Part shown: positions 24,836 through 33,891 of the stretch, in pieces
Layout: each line of letters opens with the position of its first letter
Position numbering within the stretch: position 1 is the first letter of the stretch
Source of the DNA: SKGA01 sp051819745
Lineage (GTDB): Archaea > Nanobdellota > Nanobdellia > Woesearchaeales > SKGA01
Length of the DNA stretch: 64,000 bases
Direction of reading: 5' to 3'
Assembly: GCA_051819745.1 (NCBI GenBank)
Contig: JBNJGO010000001.1
Location: forward strand, 1-64,000
Notes under the pieces: model-generated
The model's database searches: none
What the model was told of the DNA's origin: nothing
What the model saw: only the letters and a program-made list of their open reading frames with translations
Translations under genes and position numbers: made by a program

Positions 24836-26740
24836 TCAAACAAACACTCGAGAATTGTCTGTCCGAATTCCTTCAACAATGATAAAAGACCATAATAGTC
24901 CTTTTTTCTTTTCAACACTAACTGCAAAACCTGCTTCTCGAAATAATGATTGTAATAGTTTTGGTGATGGGATTTTGTTTGGTATTACCATGTAAAATTC
25001 CGAGTAGTCTACAAATCGAATCCTTCCATTTTCAGGAACTATGCTAGCTAGATGTTTCAAAAATGAAGGTAGGTCTGTGATCATACTTAGCAGTCCGATA
25101 CTTACGACAAGATCTGTTTTTGATATTGAAGGATGTACTCGAGATATTCCGTGAGGATCATACATTATATTGTACTTTGGATGTCTTTTTCGCAGACTGG
25201 TTGTAAGCGTCTTAGTATGTTCGATAACTTGAACGTTTGTTGGTGGTAGTTTTGATTCTTTTAACAACAGACCCGATCCCGCTCCCAGAAATAAGACTGA
25301 TTTAAATGATGTTATTTGTTTTAATAATCGTTTACGAATATATCGTGGAAGAAAAAATCGTTCTAGTATTCTAGATAATTCAATTGTTTTATTACGAAAT
25401 GTTAGTGTTGAATGAGGGTTGTGGTGGAAATTCATCAGGAAAAAAATCGGTATTCCTATGAGAATGAATGAAACAATCAATCCTAGGGTACTTAGTGCTC
25501 CTGGTTCGTTTGCAACCCATAGTCCGATGAGTAAAAATGTTATGCTCACAAGAATTATCGGCCCCCATTTACCTCCCGGTGCTTTGTATCCGTCAAAAGA
25601 AGGGTGTTTACGACGAATACGTATGAGACTGAATACAACACTAACATACATTACTAGCAGAAGTGGAACGAGAAGATGCAGTAATGCTTCATAACTCCCT
25701 GCGCCCACAAACACTAACAAGGAGGTCACTATAGTTTGAAAAGCTATAGCTTTATATGGTGTTTTGTTCTTGCGATGCAATTTTGCAAATGATGGGGGGA
25801 ATAATTTATCTTTTGAGAGTGCCACAAGCAAATTTGGTGCTGCGACAATCCAACCAGCAACACTTCCTATGATAGCAAGATATACCAGAATACTATATAT
25901 GGGAACTCCAACTGGACCATAAATGTTGCTTGCTATTTGTGCAAGTGGTGCTGAAGCTGTTGCTAGAGAGCTCCAATGAAGTACGCTTTGACTAGCAACC
26001 ACAAATAGAATGACTACTACAAAAATAATCAGCGTACCTTTCACAAATGCTTTTGGCATCACTTTTTTAGGATTATCCACTTGTTCTGCAAGAAAAGTTG
26101 TTGTCTCCCATCCGAAGAATGTTTCTGATATGAAAAATATTGTTGTGATAACTATGAATGTTCCGCTCAAAATACCTCCTAAACCCGCATCAAGCGATGT
26201 GAATGCGCTGTGTGCAGTCCAATCAGCGAAATTTGAAGGGTTGAAATTTAGCAATCCGGGTATAATAATTCCAAGTACTGCTGAGAGTGTGATTCCTGCG
26301 AATGTAAGGAGCATGACTTTACCTGTTTTCAGGCCCTTGAATGCAATGAAATTGAATATAAGGATAAATACTACTCCCAGAATCGATGTTGCAAAATTTG
26401 AAATATATGGTGCTATGTATTTTATCGCACCAACCATGAGCATGGCAATCGTGATATTTGCTGCTATCAGAGAAATCCATCCGAGAAGAAAGCTCGGAAA
26501 AAAACCAAATGCTTCTTTTGCATACTCATATACTCCTCCTTCTTTAGGATAGCGACTGACAAGTTCGCCGAAAATAGTACTATAATATAATGCTATAAAA
26601 CCCATTATGATCCAGGATATTATTGCAAACAATCCTGCTTTTTGGGCTCCGACTGATGGGAGAAAATATATTCCCGTACCCATAATACTATTTATACTGA
26701 TGAGGAGAATAGCAGGATATGATAATTTTGAAGAACCCAT
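24836..26740 (-). CDS. APC-type permease fused to a methyltransferase-like domain (paralogue 1)
   Basis: 634 residues. Residues 1 to ~430 are an amino-acid/polyamine/organocation permease of about 12 helices, opening LLISINSIMGTGIYFLPSVG and with the family's EGGVYEYAKEAFG. Residues ~450-634 are a class I methyltransferase-like domain: motif I VLFLGAGSGLLLKES, then VQVIEHTKTL, LVVSIGLLSMITD and VPENGRIRFVDYSEF. The domain would lie on the cytosolic side. APC permeases do not normally carry this domain. Motif I lacks a typical acidic residue at the end of strand 2 (EHTK instead), so catalysis is uncertain. It is transcribed divergently from the regulator at 26860. A second copy of the fusion is at 31050-33083. 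Confidence 0.85.
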   Translation of the reverse strand: MGSSKLSYPAILLISINSIMGTGIYFLPSVGAQKAGLFAIISWIIMGFIALYYSTIFGELVSRYPKEGGVYEYAKEAFGFFPSFLLGWISLIAANITIAMLMVGAIKYIAPYISNFATSILGVVFILIFNFIAFKGLKTGKVMLLTFAGITLSAVLGIIIPGLLNFNPSNFADWTAHSAFTSLDAGLGGILSGTFIVITTIFFISETFFGWETTTFLAEQVDNPKKVMPKAFVKGTLIIFVVVILFVVASQSVLHWSSLATASAPLAQIASNIYGPVGVPIYSILVYLAIIGSVAGWIVAAPNLLVALSKDKLFPPSFAKLHRKNKTPYKAIAFQTIVTSLLVFVGAGSYEALLHLLVPLLLVMYVSVVFSLIRIRRKHPSFDGYKAPGGKWGPIILVSITFLLIGLWVANEPGALSTLGLIVSFILIGIPIFFLMNFHHNPHSTLTFRNKTIELSRILERFFLPRYIRKRLLKQITSFKSVLFLGAGSGLLLKESKLPPTNVQVIEHTKTLTTSLRKRHPKYNIMYDPHGISRVHPSISKTDLVVSIGLLSMITDLPSFLKHLASIVPENGRIRFVDYSEFYMVIPNKIPSPKLLQSLFREAGFAVSVEKKKGLLWSFIIVEGIRTDNSRVFV

Positions 26741-26859
26741 AATACTGCTCGTGTTCGAGGGGGTATTTAAGTTTTATTAAAAAATTAGGTTTGTGTTCTA
26801 AATCAGTAAAAATATTGTATTCACAACATTTAAAAATAGTAAATGATTATCCTGTCGAT

Positions 26860-27309
26860 ATGTCTTCATTCCTAAACGATTTACTTGGCAGTATTGATAA
26901 CACTAAACAAGTATTTTTCCCTGAAAGTTCACTTCAAAAAATATTTCTTATTATTTATGTTTCTAAAGAACCTGTCAGTATTCAAGATATTAGTGAAAAG
27001 ACGGGGTTGAGCCTTGCAAGTGTAAGTAATAAATCAAAAATATTGCTTGCAAATGGTATTGTTAAAAAAGTTTTCAAACAAGGAAGCAGAGAATTATATT
27101 TGAAAAGCATTTATTCGCTTCCAAAAACAATAAGTATTCATATTAAACAAAAAATTAATGTTTTAAAACAACAAGAAACAGAACTCCAAACCATGTCAAA
27201 AAATCTCGATTCAAGCGAGAAAAACATTTCCGACTCACTTAGAAAAGATCTTAAAAAAGTGAGAAAAGCACACGAACACATGCTCAACGAATTAGGTGAA
27301 ATGGATTGA
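26860..27309 (+). CDS. HTH transcriptional regulator, MarR/GbsR-like
   Basis: About 149 residues from the ATG at 26860. TATA-like TTTAAAAAT sits 27 nt upstream, so the longer frame from 26791 is unlikely to be translated. The winged helix covers residues ~25-90 (IIYVSKEPVSIQDISEKTGL SLASVSNKS, with wing VKKVFKQGSRELYL), followed by a long helix that probably dimerises (KQKINVLKQQETELQTMSKN). This is the GbsR/MarR plan. It overlaps the RND gene start by 4 nt and is divergent from a permease fusion gene, so it most likely controls both. The ligand is unknown. Confidence 0.8.
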   Translation: MSSFLNDLLGSIDNTKQVFFPESSLQKIFLIIYVSKEPVSIQDISEKTGLSLASVSNKSKILLANGIVKKVFKQGSRELYLKSIYSLPKTISIHIKQKINVLKQQETELQTMSKNLDSSEKNISDSLRKDLKKVRKAHEHMLNELGEMD

Positions 27310-28523
27310 AACTACGACATAAATTAAAAAAAGACGATAAAAAACCTTCGTTTCTAGAGCGTGCTCTATCTATTCTTGCCCAAAAACAATATCGTTATAA
27401 TCGTCTGATTTTACTTTTTTTCATCGTCCTTACTGTCTTGTTGGGAATTGGTATTACAAATATTGAGTTCGAATCCGATATCAACAATGAAATGCCTCAA
27501 GATCTTCCAATATATCAATTAAATAATCGAATTAGCGATTCATATGGTGGTCAAGATTCTGTTCTTTTACTCGTTGAATTAAGTGATTCTCTACCTGTTC
27601 AAACACCCATTAAAGACATACGCCATCCTGATATCATCACTTTCATAACAGAGTTTCATCAATCACTTGAGAAAAAAACTCTTGTGGAAAGTGTGAGTTC
27701 GGCAGGTTCGGTCTTCAGTCAATTACCTTCTTCACAACGCACTTCAGAACTAATACCTGAAATTCTTGAGTCGACAGGTTCATCTTCTTTTTTTAGCGAT
27801 GATTATACTGCGACAATGATGATTATAACTGCAGATGTGGGTTCTGATGAGAAAAAACTTGCTGAATTGGAGACAACAATACAAAACGAACTCGAAGCTC
27901 AAACAATGCCTGCTGGTATTGAAACTACTATTACGGGAACTCCTTCTTTGCTTCAGACAATGATGGATTTTCTCAAGAAAGATTCTCTAACAACTCTTCT
28001 TATCGCTGCTGGAATAATATTTCTTCTTTTGCTTATTATCGAACGATCGCTTCGAAAAACAATCCTCATTTTCATACCCTTGTCGATGGGAATTATCTGG
28101 ACGCTTGGAACTTTGGGTTGGCTTGGAATTAAAATATCTGTGGCGACCGCGGGACTTGGAGCGATGCTTTTAGGATTGGGAGTAGAATATGGCGTCTTTA
28201 TCCACACTCGCTACATAGAAGAACGAGACTCTGGTAAAAATCAATTGCAATCCTTGAAGACTGCGGTTCCAAGTGTTGGAAGTGCGATGATTGGTTCGGG
28301 TAGCACCACCATAGTCGGATTTTTAGCACTTAGCACTTCAATAATGCCTATGCTTCAACACCTCGGACAAAGCCTTGCTTTAGGAATAGTTTATTGTTTA
28401 ATAGGTGCTATCGTTCTCGCACCAACTATCTTTATCACTCAAGAGAATATTTCGTATGCGTTAACTAAGAAAAAATATCATCGTTATAAACATAAAAAGA
28501 CACGACAGGAGAGCACATTATGA
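27306..28523 (+). CDS. RND-superfamily exporter, first half protein
   Basis: 405 residues: TM1 at ~35-57 (LILLFFIVLTVLLGIGITNI), an extracytoplasmic loop of ~170 residues, then five helices, including the MMPL-type helix ending LGVEYGVFIHTRYIEE. This is exactly one half of a normal 12-helix RND/MMPL protein. The TTG start overlaps the regulator stop (TTGA) and the stop overlaps the next gene's ATG (ATGA), so the two half-proteins are translationally coupled and probably assemble together. Substrate unknown; hydrophobic compounds or lipids are usual for MMPL-type members. Confidence 0.85.
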   Translation: MKLRHKLKKDDKKPSFLERALSILAQKQYRYNRLILLFFIVLTVLLGIGITNIEFESDINNEMPQDLPIYQLNNRISDSYGGQDSVLLLVELSDSLPVQTPIKDIRHPDIITFITEFHQSLEKKTLVESVSSAGSVFSQLPSSQRTSELIPEILESTGSSSFFSDDYTATMMIITADVGSDEKKLAELETTIQNELEAQTMPAGIETTITGTPSLLQTMMDFLKKDSLTTLLIAAGIIFLLLLIIERSLRKTILIFIPLSMGIIWTLGTLGWLGIKISVATAGLGAMLLGLGVEYGVFIHTRYIEERDSGKNQLQSLKTAVPSVGSAMIGSGSTTIVGFLALSTSIMPMLQHLGQSLALGIVYCLIGAIVLAPTIFITQENISYALTKKKYHRYKHKKTRQESTL

Positions 28524-29653
28524 AAGGGAAAGATCTTATCAACAAGTATAGTCGATTAGTGGTTTTAAAACCATGGATTATGATTTTACTCGTTGTAGTG
28601 TTAACAGGATTTTTTTTCGTGCAGTCACAACAAGTCCAAACGACTTCTCAAGATAATCAAGATGCGCTTCCTGATGATGTTGAAGTTATCGAAGCATTTG
28701 AGAAAATAGAATCCAAATTTGGTGGTTCTGACACCGCTAAAATAGTATTATATCTCGATAAAGATCGCTCGATCTCTCAAAAGGACGATATTAGAACACC
28801 CGATGTTATGAGAACAATTATTGAACTAGATGCGCTCTTGCAAACTATTGATGAAATACAACAAGTACAACATCCAGTGGACCTATTTTCTTCTTTCGAA
28901 AACTCTTATCCTAAACAGGAACGAGAATTAAAAAACGCTATCAATAATGATCCTCAAATAAAATCGTATTTTACCGACGATTATACTATGGTCCAAATGA
29001 ATCTGGCGCTTTCTGGTGATTATGATCCTGAAGAGTTATTGGTTGATCTTGAAGAAACAACTTCTCGCATAACTCCCCCTCAAGGTGTTGTTGTTAAGCC
29101 TGCTGGTGAAGTGTTGTCTAGCGCTTCAATTGTTCGGACATTATCTTCTGATATGGCAAAAACTTCAACGACTTCAATTATTGGAATCATATTGGTTCTT
29201 CTTATTGTATTTGCTTCGGTGAGATTTGCAGTCCTGCCTTTAATCACTATCGGTGTTGGGGTGTTATGGACTATGGGTTATTTAGGCATTATAGGTATTA
29301 ATCTAAGTTCAACAACTTCAGGTGTTATCTCGATGATAATGGGTATCGGAATTGATTTTGGTATTCAAATGGTGACTCGATTCAAACAAGAAATAAGAAC
29401 TAATTCTCTTCAGAAATCGATGAATAAGATGTTACATGCTGTTTTCAAACCAATGACAACAACAACTCTTGCAGCAATTATAGGATTTAAAGCGATGGGT
29501 CTTGGAAACATCACATTCCTTGCAGAAATGGGAGAAATAATGAGTTATGGGGTGGCAGGATGCTATTTCGTAGCATTGCTTCTTCTCCCATCTGTACTTA
29601 CACTGTATTACAGTGTGTTTGCAAATAAACGTATGAAAAAACAATACAACTAA
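28520..29653 (+). CDS. RND-superfamily exporter, second half protein
   Basis: 377 residues with the same plan as its upstream neighbour. TM1 is near 20-40 (WIMILLVVVLTGFFFV), a soluble loop spans ~45-210, then five helices follow, with GIGIDFGIQMVTRFKQE as the equivalent of the other half's motif. Here the acidic residue that relays protons in RND pumps appears as Asp, versus Glu in the first half. The loops of the two halves are only weakly similar (both contain QDALPDDV/NEMPQDLP-like early segments), so they are diverged halves, not a recent duplication. It is followed 20 nt later by a surface-protein gene. Confidence 0.85.
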   Translation: MKGKDLINKYSRLVVLKPWIMILLVVVLTGFFFVQSQQVQTTSQDNQDALPDDVEVIEAFEKIESKFGGSDTAKIVLYLDKDRSISQKDDIRTPDVMRTIIELDALLQTIDEIQQVQHPVDLFSSFENSYPKQERELKNAINNDPQIKSYFTDDYTMVQMNLALSGDYDPEELLVDLEETTSRITPPQGVVVKPAGEVLSSASIVRTLSSDMAKTSTTSIIGIILVLLIVFASVRFAVLPLITIGVGVLWTMGYLGIIGINLSSTTSGVISMIMGIGIDFGIQMVTRFKQEIRTNSLQKSMNKMLHAVFKPMTTTTLAAIIGFKAMGLGNITFLAEMGEIMSYGVAGCYFVALLLLPSVLTLYYSVFANKRMKKQYN

Positions 29654-29673
29654 CAGATTGAAAAGGTGAAATT

Positions 29674-30948
29674 ATGAAACAAAAAATAATAGTATTATTC
29701 GCATTAACAATGGTTATAGCAGGATTATTTGCTGGAAGTGCTTTTGCACTAGAAAGTCAAGGTGATCAACTTAGAATAACATTACTCAATCAAGATCCTG
29801 ATCCTGTACAACCAGGCGAATATGTTGATTTACGATTTAAAATTGAAAAAACAGGCGATGGTGTGTTTGAAAATATAACTTTTATGTTGCCCGAACGCCA
29901 CCCTATTAGTTTTGATGAATCGGCTGATCAAACTCAAACTATTGGTGATTGGGCTGGTTATATGGATGATGAAGAATATTACATTCTCCATTACGAAGTA
30001 TTCATTTCCGAAAATACAGTTGAAGAAGAATATGAGCTTCCTATTCGAATGTCGACCAATGAGTTTACTTTAGAAAAGAAATTTACTCTTCGAGTCGATG
30101 AGAAAACAGAAGTTGATTTTGATGTGGGTGCAGTACAGACTTCGCCTGAGACGCTGTATGAGGATAGTGAAGATAATAAAGTGAGTGTGGATCTCCTTAA
30201 CACTGGTGATGACACTGCTCAACAAGTGATTGTTGATTTGAAACTTCCTGATGGTTTTGATTCTAGTTATGGTTATTCAACTCGGGATGCTCTTGGAACG
30301 ATAGCCCAAGGAGCGAGCGGAACTGCTGATTTTTACATTGATATAGCTGAAAATATTGCCAGCGGATCTCATACTGGAACTTTAGAAATAACGTATACTG
30401 AAAGTGATGATACTGATAAAATCAAAAAAACGATAGATATACCCTTTGATATTCCTGTTCATGGAAAACCTGGATTTGTCATTACTAATCAAAGTTTTAC
30501 ATCATCGAAAATAGAATCTGAAACGTCATCTCAAATGTATGTAACTGTAAAAAATACTGGCGAGAAATCTGCAAAAAGCGTTTCTTTAAGAATCTACAAA
30601 GAAGCATCTCAACCATTTGAATTCGATAAGAAAAGTGATTTTATCGGCCACCTTGAACCAGGAGAATCTGGAACTGCAGTACTTGACTTTACTGTTGACG
30701 AGCAAGCAACTCCCAAAGAATACCTTCTTGACAGTGAAGTTCGTGGAGTATATAATGAAGAAGTGATTGTTGATGAACAACAAGTTAGTATTTCTGTTTT
30801 AGATGGAAAAAACACGAAAGATGGTTTATTTTCGTGGCAAATTCCTGCAGTGATTACTTTGTTGTTGATGATTGTTGTTGGTTATTTCGCTTACAAAACA
30901 GGTCTTTATGAGCGAAAAAAGGGTTTGTTAAGAAATAAGAAAAAATAA
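29674..30948 (+). CDS. COG1361-type surface protein with C-terminal anchor
   Basis: 424 residues: signal peptide ending AGSAFA, then three or four Ig-like domains (PDPVQPGEYVDLRFKIEKTG, LLNTGDDTAQQVIVDLKLP, VTVKNTGEKSAKSVSLRIY), one helix near the C-terminus (IPAVITLLLMIVVGYFAYKTG) and a basic end. Archaeal COG1361 proteins of this layout often sit beside exporters. Here it follows the split RND pump, and a relative (56957-58189) sits inside an ABC exporter operon. It could be the extracytoplasmic partner of the pump; that is inference. AAAGGTGA precedes the ATG. Confidence 0.8.
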   Translation: MKQKIIVLFALTMVIAGLFAGSAFALESQGDQLRITLLNQDPDPVQPGEYVDLRFKIEKTGDGVFENITFMLPERHPISFDESADQTQTIGDWAGYMDDEEYYILHYEVFISENTVEEEYELPIRMSTNEFTLEKKFTLRVDEKTEVDFDVGAVQTSPETLYEDSEDNKVSVDLLNTGDDTAQQVIVDLKLPDGFDSSYGYSTRDALGTIAQGASGTADFYIDIAENIASGSHTGTLEITYTESDDTDKIKKTIDIPFDIPVHGKPGFVITNQSFTSSKIESETSSQMYVTVKNTGEKSAKSVSLRIYKEASQPFEFDKKSDFIGHLEPGESGTAVLDFTVDEQATPKEYLLDSEVRGVYNEEVIVDEQQVSISVLDGKNTKDGLFSWQIPAVITLLLMIVVGYFAYKTGLYERKKGLLRNKKK

Positions 30949-31049
30949 TCAACTCTTCTTTTGTTTCTTTTTTTTTATGTTTTCACTAATGCTTTTATTA
31001 AACAAAATTTTATAAATGTTTTATGTTTTTTTTGTTTTATTTTAAAGAG

Positions 31050-33083
31050 GTGAAGGTCACGAGCAATACATTTCCAAAAACATTATCTAAATTTAAACAA
31101 TCGGCGTTGAAACGAACGTTAGGTTTTGGAGCTCTTTTTCTTATTACGCTGAATGCAATATTTGCTAGCTCTCTCACGTATCTTCCTGGTGTTGGGGTTC
31201 ATGAGTCGGGACCTGCTTCTATACTCATGTGGGTTGTGGTTGTTGGAATAGGATTATACCTTTCAATGTGTTTATCTGAATTGATAGCTAGATTTCCAAA
31301 TAGTGGTGACGTGTATGTTTTTGTCAAGAAAGCATTTGGACATTTCATGGCATTTCTTACAGGGTGGACGTCTTGGATTGCAGGAAATATTCTCTCAAGT
31401 CTCGCTATAATTTGGGCGTTGGAGTATATGTTTCCTGCCAGCGAAATGGGTTATTTGACAAAACTTGTTTTTGCAATAGCATTTATCATAATATTGAACA
31501 TTGTTATATTTAAAGGAATGAAATTAAGCAGTATATTACTTGCCTTGTTTGGTGTGGTTACATTGGTTGTGCTCACGTTCCAGATAATTCCTTTTTTCAT
31601 CGACATTCCTAGTTTGTTTTCTTCCGGGGTTTTGAGTTCTTCTTTTGTTTCGGGTCATTTCTTGCCTTTTTTCACACACAATAGTGTTGCTGTGAATATA
31701 GGATTATTGTTAGCTACAGTGTTTGTCATATCAGAAGCGTTTATGGGTATGGAACAAGTCACATTTTTGTCAAAAGAAACTAAAGATCCTGCTCGAACAA
31801 TACCTAAGGCACTGCGAAAAGGAATGTTTACAGTAGGATTATTCATGATAACGTATGTTATTGGGTCGATTGGTTTTTATTCGTTAGAACAATACACGAG
31901 CGTTGCAATCCCTTACAAAAATATTATTTCTTTGCTCTGGTCTGGTCCTCTTGAAGAATTACTCCATGCTGGTTCTGTTCTTTTCATCATAGCGCCTGCG
32001 GTTTCATGGATGGTAACTGGACCTAGAGTTATTTTAAGTATGGCTGAAGACAAGCTTCAATTAAAAGGGTTGGCGAAAATAAATTCTAAGACTAAAACTC
32101 CTGAGAATGCGATTGTTTTTCAGACTATAACTATAACTATATTCACAGTGTTTTTATTTTGGTTGTATATTAATGGACATCATGATCCTTATTTATTACT
32201 ACATGAAGTGTTTATCATTCTTGTATTATTTATCCTTTCAACAACCATTCTTTCTCTTCCAAGAATCAGAAATCATTATTCTTTTCAAACACCTCATTAT
32301 CTTGCACCAGCCGGAAAAGTCGGACCTTATATTGTAGTTGGATTATTTATAGCGAGTATTACTGCATTTATGGTTCTTACTCATGAATTTCATATTTTGT
32401 GGAAAGCTACAACGATTATTCTTATTGGAATCCCTTTATATTTCATGCTTATTTTACGATATAATCCCGAAGCCACAATCAAAATTTATGAGCGAATTTC
32501 AACAGCTAATTATTATTTTGAGAATATTTTTTTTCCAAAGAAAATACGTAAGAAAATAGTGTCATTAATTTCTATTGGACCTAATAAAAATGTAGTTGAG
32601 CTTGGCTGTTCTGTTGGAACATTGACAATTCCATTATCAAAAGAAGTACTGCCTCAAGGAAAAGTTTATGCGATTGATTTTGCACAGTCAAATATTGCTG
32701 TGCTTCAAAAAAGAATGAGGGATAAAAATACTAGTATCCTACCAATATATGATCCTCATCTTGTCAGTAGAATTCATCCTTCAGTGCCTAAAGTTGATGC
32801 TGTTGTTTCAATGAATATTTTAGAACACATCCAAAATTTTGAACAGATAGCTAAAGATATGGCTGTGCGCGTTGATGATGGTGGAAAGATTTGTTTGACA
32901 GAGTATTGTGATTATTTTTTCGGATTAATACCCGATCCTAAAGGTATTTCTCATCCTGAAGAAATTCAAGAAGTTCTTAGAAAATATGGGTTTTCAACCA
33001 GAGTAATAAAATGGAAAAGTTTTTTGTGGAATTATATTTCCATTTACGGAATAAAAAGCGATAAAGATATTATTATCATATAA
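31050..33083 (+). CDS. APC-type permease fused to a methyltransferase domain (paralogue 2)
   Basis: About 677 residues from a GTG at 31050. The frame reaches an ATG at 31023, but TATA-like TTTTATAAAT at 31008-31017 puts transcription start nearer 31037. The permease part (LGFGALFLITLNAIFASSLT onward, ~12 helices) ends near residue 470. The remaining ~200 residues are a class I methyltransferase with a better motif I than paralogue 1: VVELGCSVGTLTIPLSKEV, then VYAIDFAQSNI with the acidic strand-2 residue, AVVSMNILEHI, and VDDGGKICLTEY. Shared segments (YDPHLVSRIHPSVPK here, YDPHGISRVHPSISK there) show the two fusions are true paralogues. The substrate of either domain is unknown. Confidence 0.85.
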   Translation: MKVTSNTFPKTLSKFKQSALKRTLGFGALFLITLNAIFASSLTYLPGVGVHESGPASILMWVVVVGIGLYLSMCLSELIARFPNSGDVYVFVKKAFGHFMAFLTGWTSWIAGNILSSLAIIWALEYMFPASEMGYLTKLVFAIAFIIILNIVIFKGMKLSSILLALFGVVTLVVLTFQIIPFFIDIPSLFSSGVLSSSFVSGHFLPFFTHNSVAVNIGLLLATVFVISEAFMGMEQVTFLSKETKDPARTIPKALRKGMFTVGLFMITYVIGSIGFYSLEQYTSVAIPYKNIISLLWSGPLEELLHAGSVLFIIAPAVSWMVTGPRVILSMAEDKLQLKGLAKINSKTKTPENAIVFQTITITIFTVFLFWLYINGHHDPYLLLHEVFIILVLFILSTTILSLPRIRNHYSFQTPHYLAPAGKVGPYIVVGLFIASITAFMVLTHEFHILWKATTIILIGIPLYFMLILRYNPEATIKIYERISTANYYFENIFFPKKIRKKIVSLISIGPNKNVVELGCSVGTLTIPLSKEVLPQGKVYAIDFAQSNIAVLQKRMRDKNTSILPIYDPHLVSRIHPSVPKVDAVVSMNILEHIQNFEQIAKDMAVRVDDGGKICLTEYCDYFFGLIPDPKGISHPEEIQEVLRKYGFSTRVIKWKSFLWNYISIYGIKSDKDIIII

Positions 33084-33135
33084 TATTTTAAGAAATACAT
33101 TAAGAAAATAAAAAATAGAAAGCAACCAGTAGTAT

Positions 33136-33342
33136 TTAGTGGCTCGCTAGTCGGATATCTTCTGCTTTTACTGTTTTCCTTCCAGCGTGCGCCGCTAATT
33201 TAATTGCTTCTTCACCAAGTTCCATAGATATATCTTCCAAGACTTGTCTGAGTGCGACTTTTGATTCTTCAGAAACTCGTTGTGCACCTGCTTTTTTTAA
33301 AATACGCTCCATTGAAGCGAGAGGGATTGCGTTTTTCATCAT
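33136..33342 (-). CDS. Archaeal histone
   Basis: 68 residues, the minimal histone fold with no tails: IPLASMERILKKAGAQRVSE, VALRQVLEDISMELGEEAIK and KTVKAEDIRLA match helices 1 to 3 of archaeal HMf/HTa-type histones. It wraps and compacts DNA as dimers and larger multimers. AGGTGAT precedes the ATG. The gene is divergent from hjc; the 160-nt region between holds both promoters. No second histone is in the window. Confidence 0.95.
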   Translation of the reverse strand: MMKNAIPLASMERILKKAGAQRVSEESKVALRQVLEDISMELGEEAIKLAAHAGRKTVKAEDIRLASH

Positions 33343-33504
33343 GTATCACCTTATTATTTAATTACCGCTTTTTTTACCGGTTTAAACCTAAATAAACCTT
33401 TGCCTAGCTTTTTTTATAAATCTTTGGTTTTCATAGTATGTGTTGTATTTGCACAGGACATTGATGAACAATCTTTTTAAATAATGTCTTTTATAATATT
33501 GTTG

Positions 33505-33891
33505 ATGTCAGCAAAACGACGAGGAATAACTGCCGAGCGTTCGCTTGTTCATTCATTTTGGGAATCAGGATGGGCTGCAGTTCGTGTGGCTGGTTCTGGT
33601 TCTAGTCAGTTTCCCAGTCCAGATATTCTTGCTGGAAATAAAGGTCGTCGTTTGGCCATCGAATGTAAGATAACTACTGAATCTAAAAAGTATATTCCTT
33701 TAGAAGATATTCGTCATCTGGAATATTTTGCCAAAGTCTTTGGTGCTGAAGTCTGGATTGCAGTAAAATTTTTCAGAAAACCCTGGGCTTTTATCAATGT
33801 CGAAGATATGGTTGTAACTGCAAAATCGGTGGTGATAACGCCTAGTGTTGTTGATACTAAAGGTCTTTCTTTTCAAGAATTAGTTGATTGA
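33505..33891 (+). CDS. hjc: Holliday junction resolvase Hjc
   Basis: 128 residues from the ATG at 33505, chosen over 33484 because TATA-like TTTTTAAATA is centred about 27 nt upstream. The opening KRRGITAERSLVHSFWESGW carries the catalytic Glu. Downstream, SPDILAGNKGRRLAIECKIT supplies the D-(E)xK residues, and the serine-rich AGSGSS loop before it is characteristic of Hjc. The enzyme cuts four-way junctions symmetrically during recombination. Its 3' end overlaps the convergent nuclease gene by 19 nt. Confidence 0.93.
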   Translation: MSAKRRGITAERSLVHSFWESGWAAVRVAGSGSSQFPSPDILAGNKGRRLAIECKITTESKKYIPLEDIRHLEYFAKVFGAEVWIAVKFFRKPWAFINVEDMVVTAKSVVITPSVVDTKGLSFQELVD

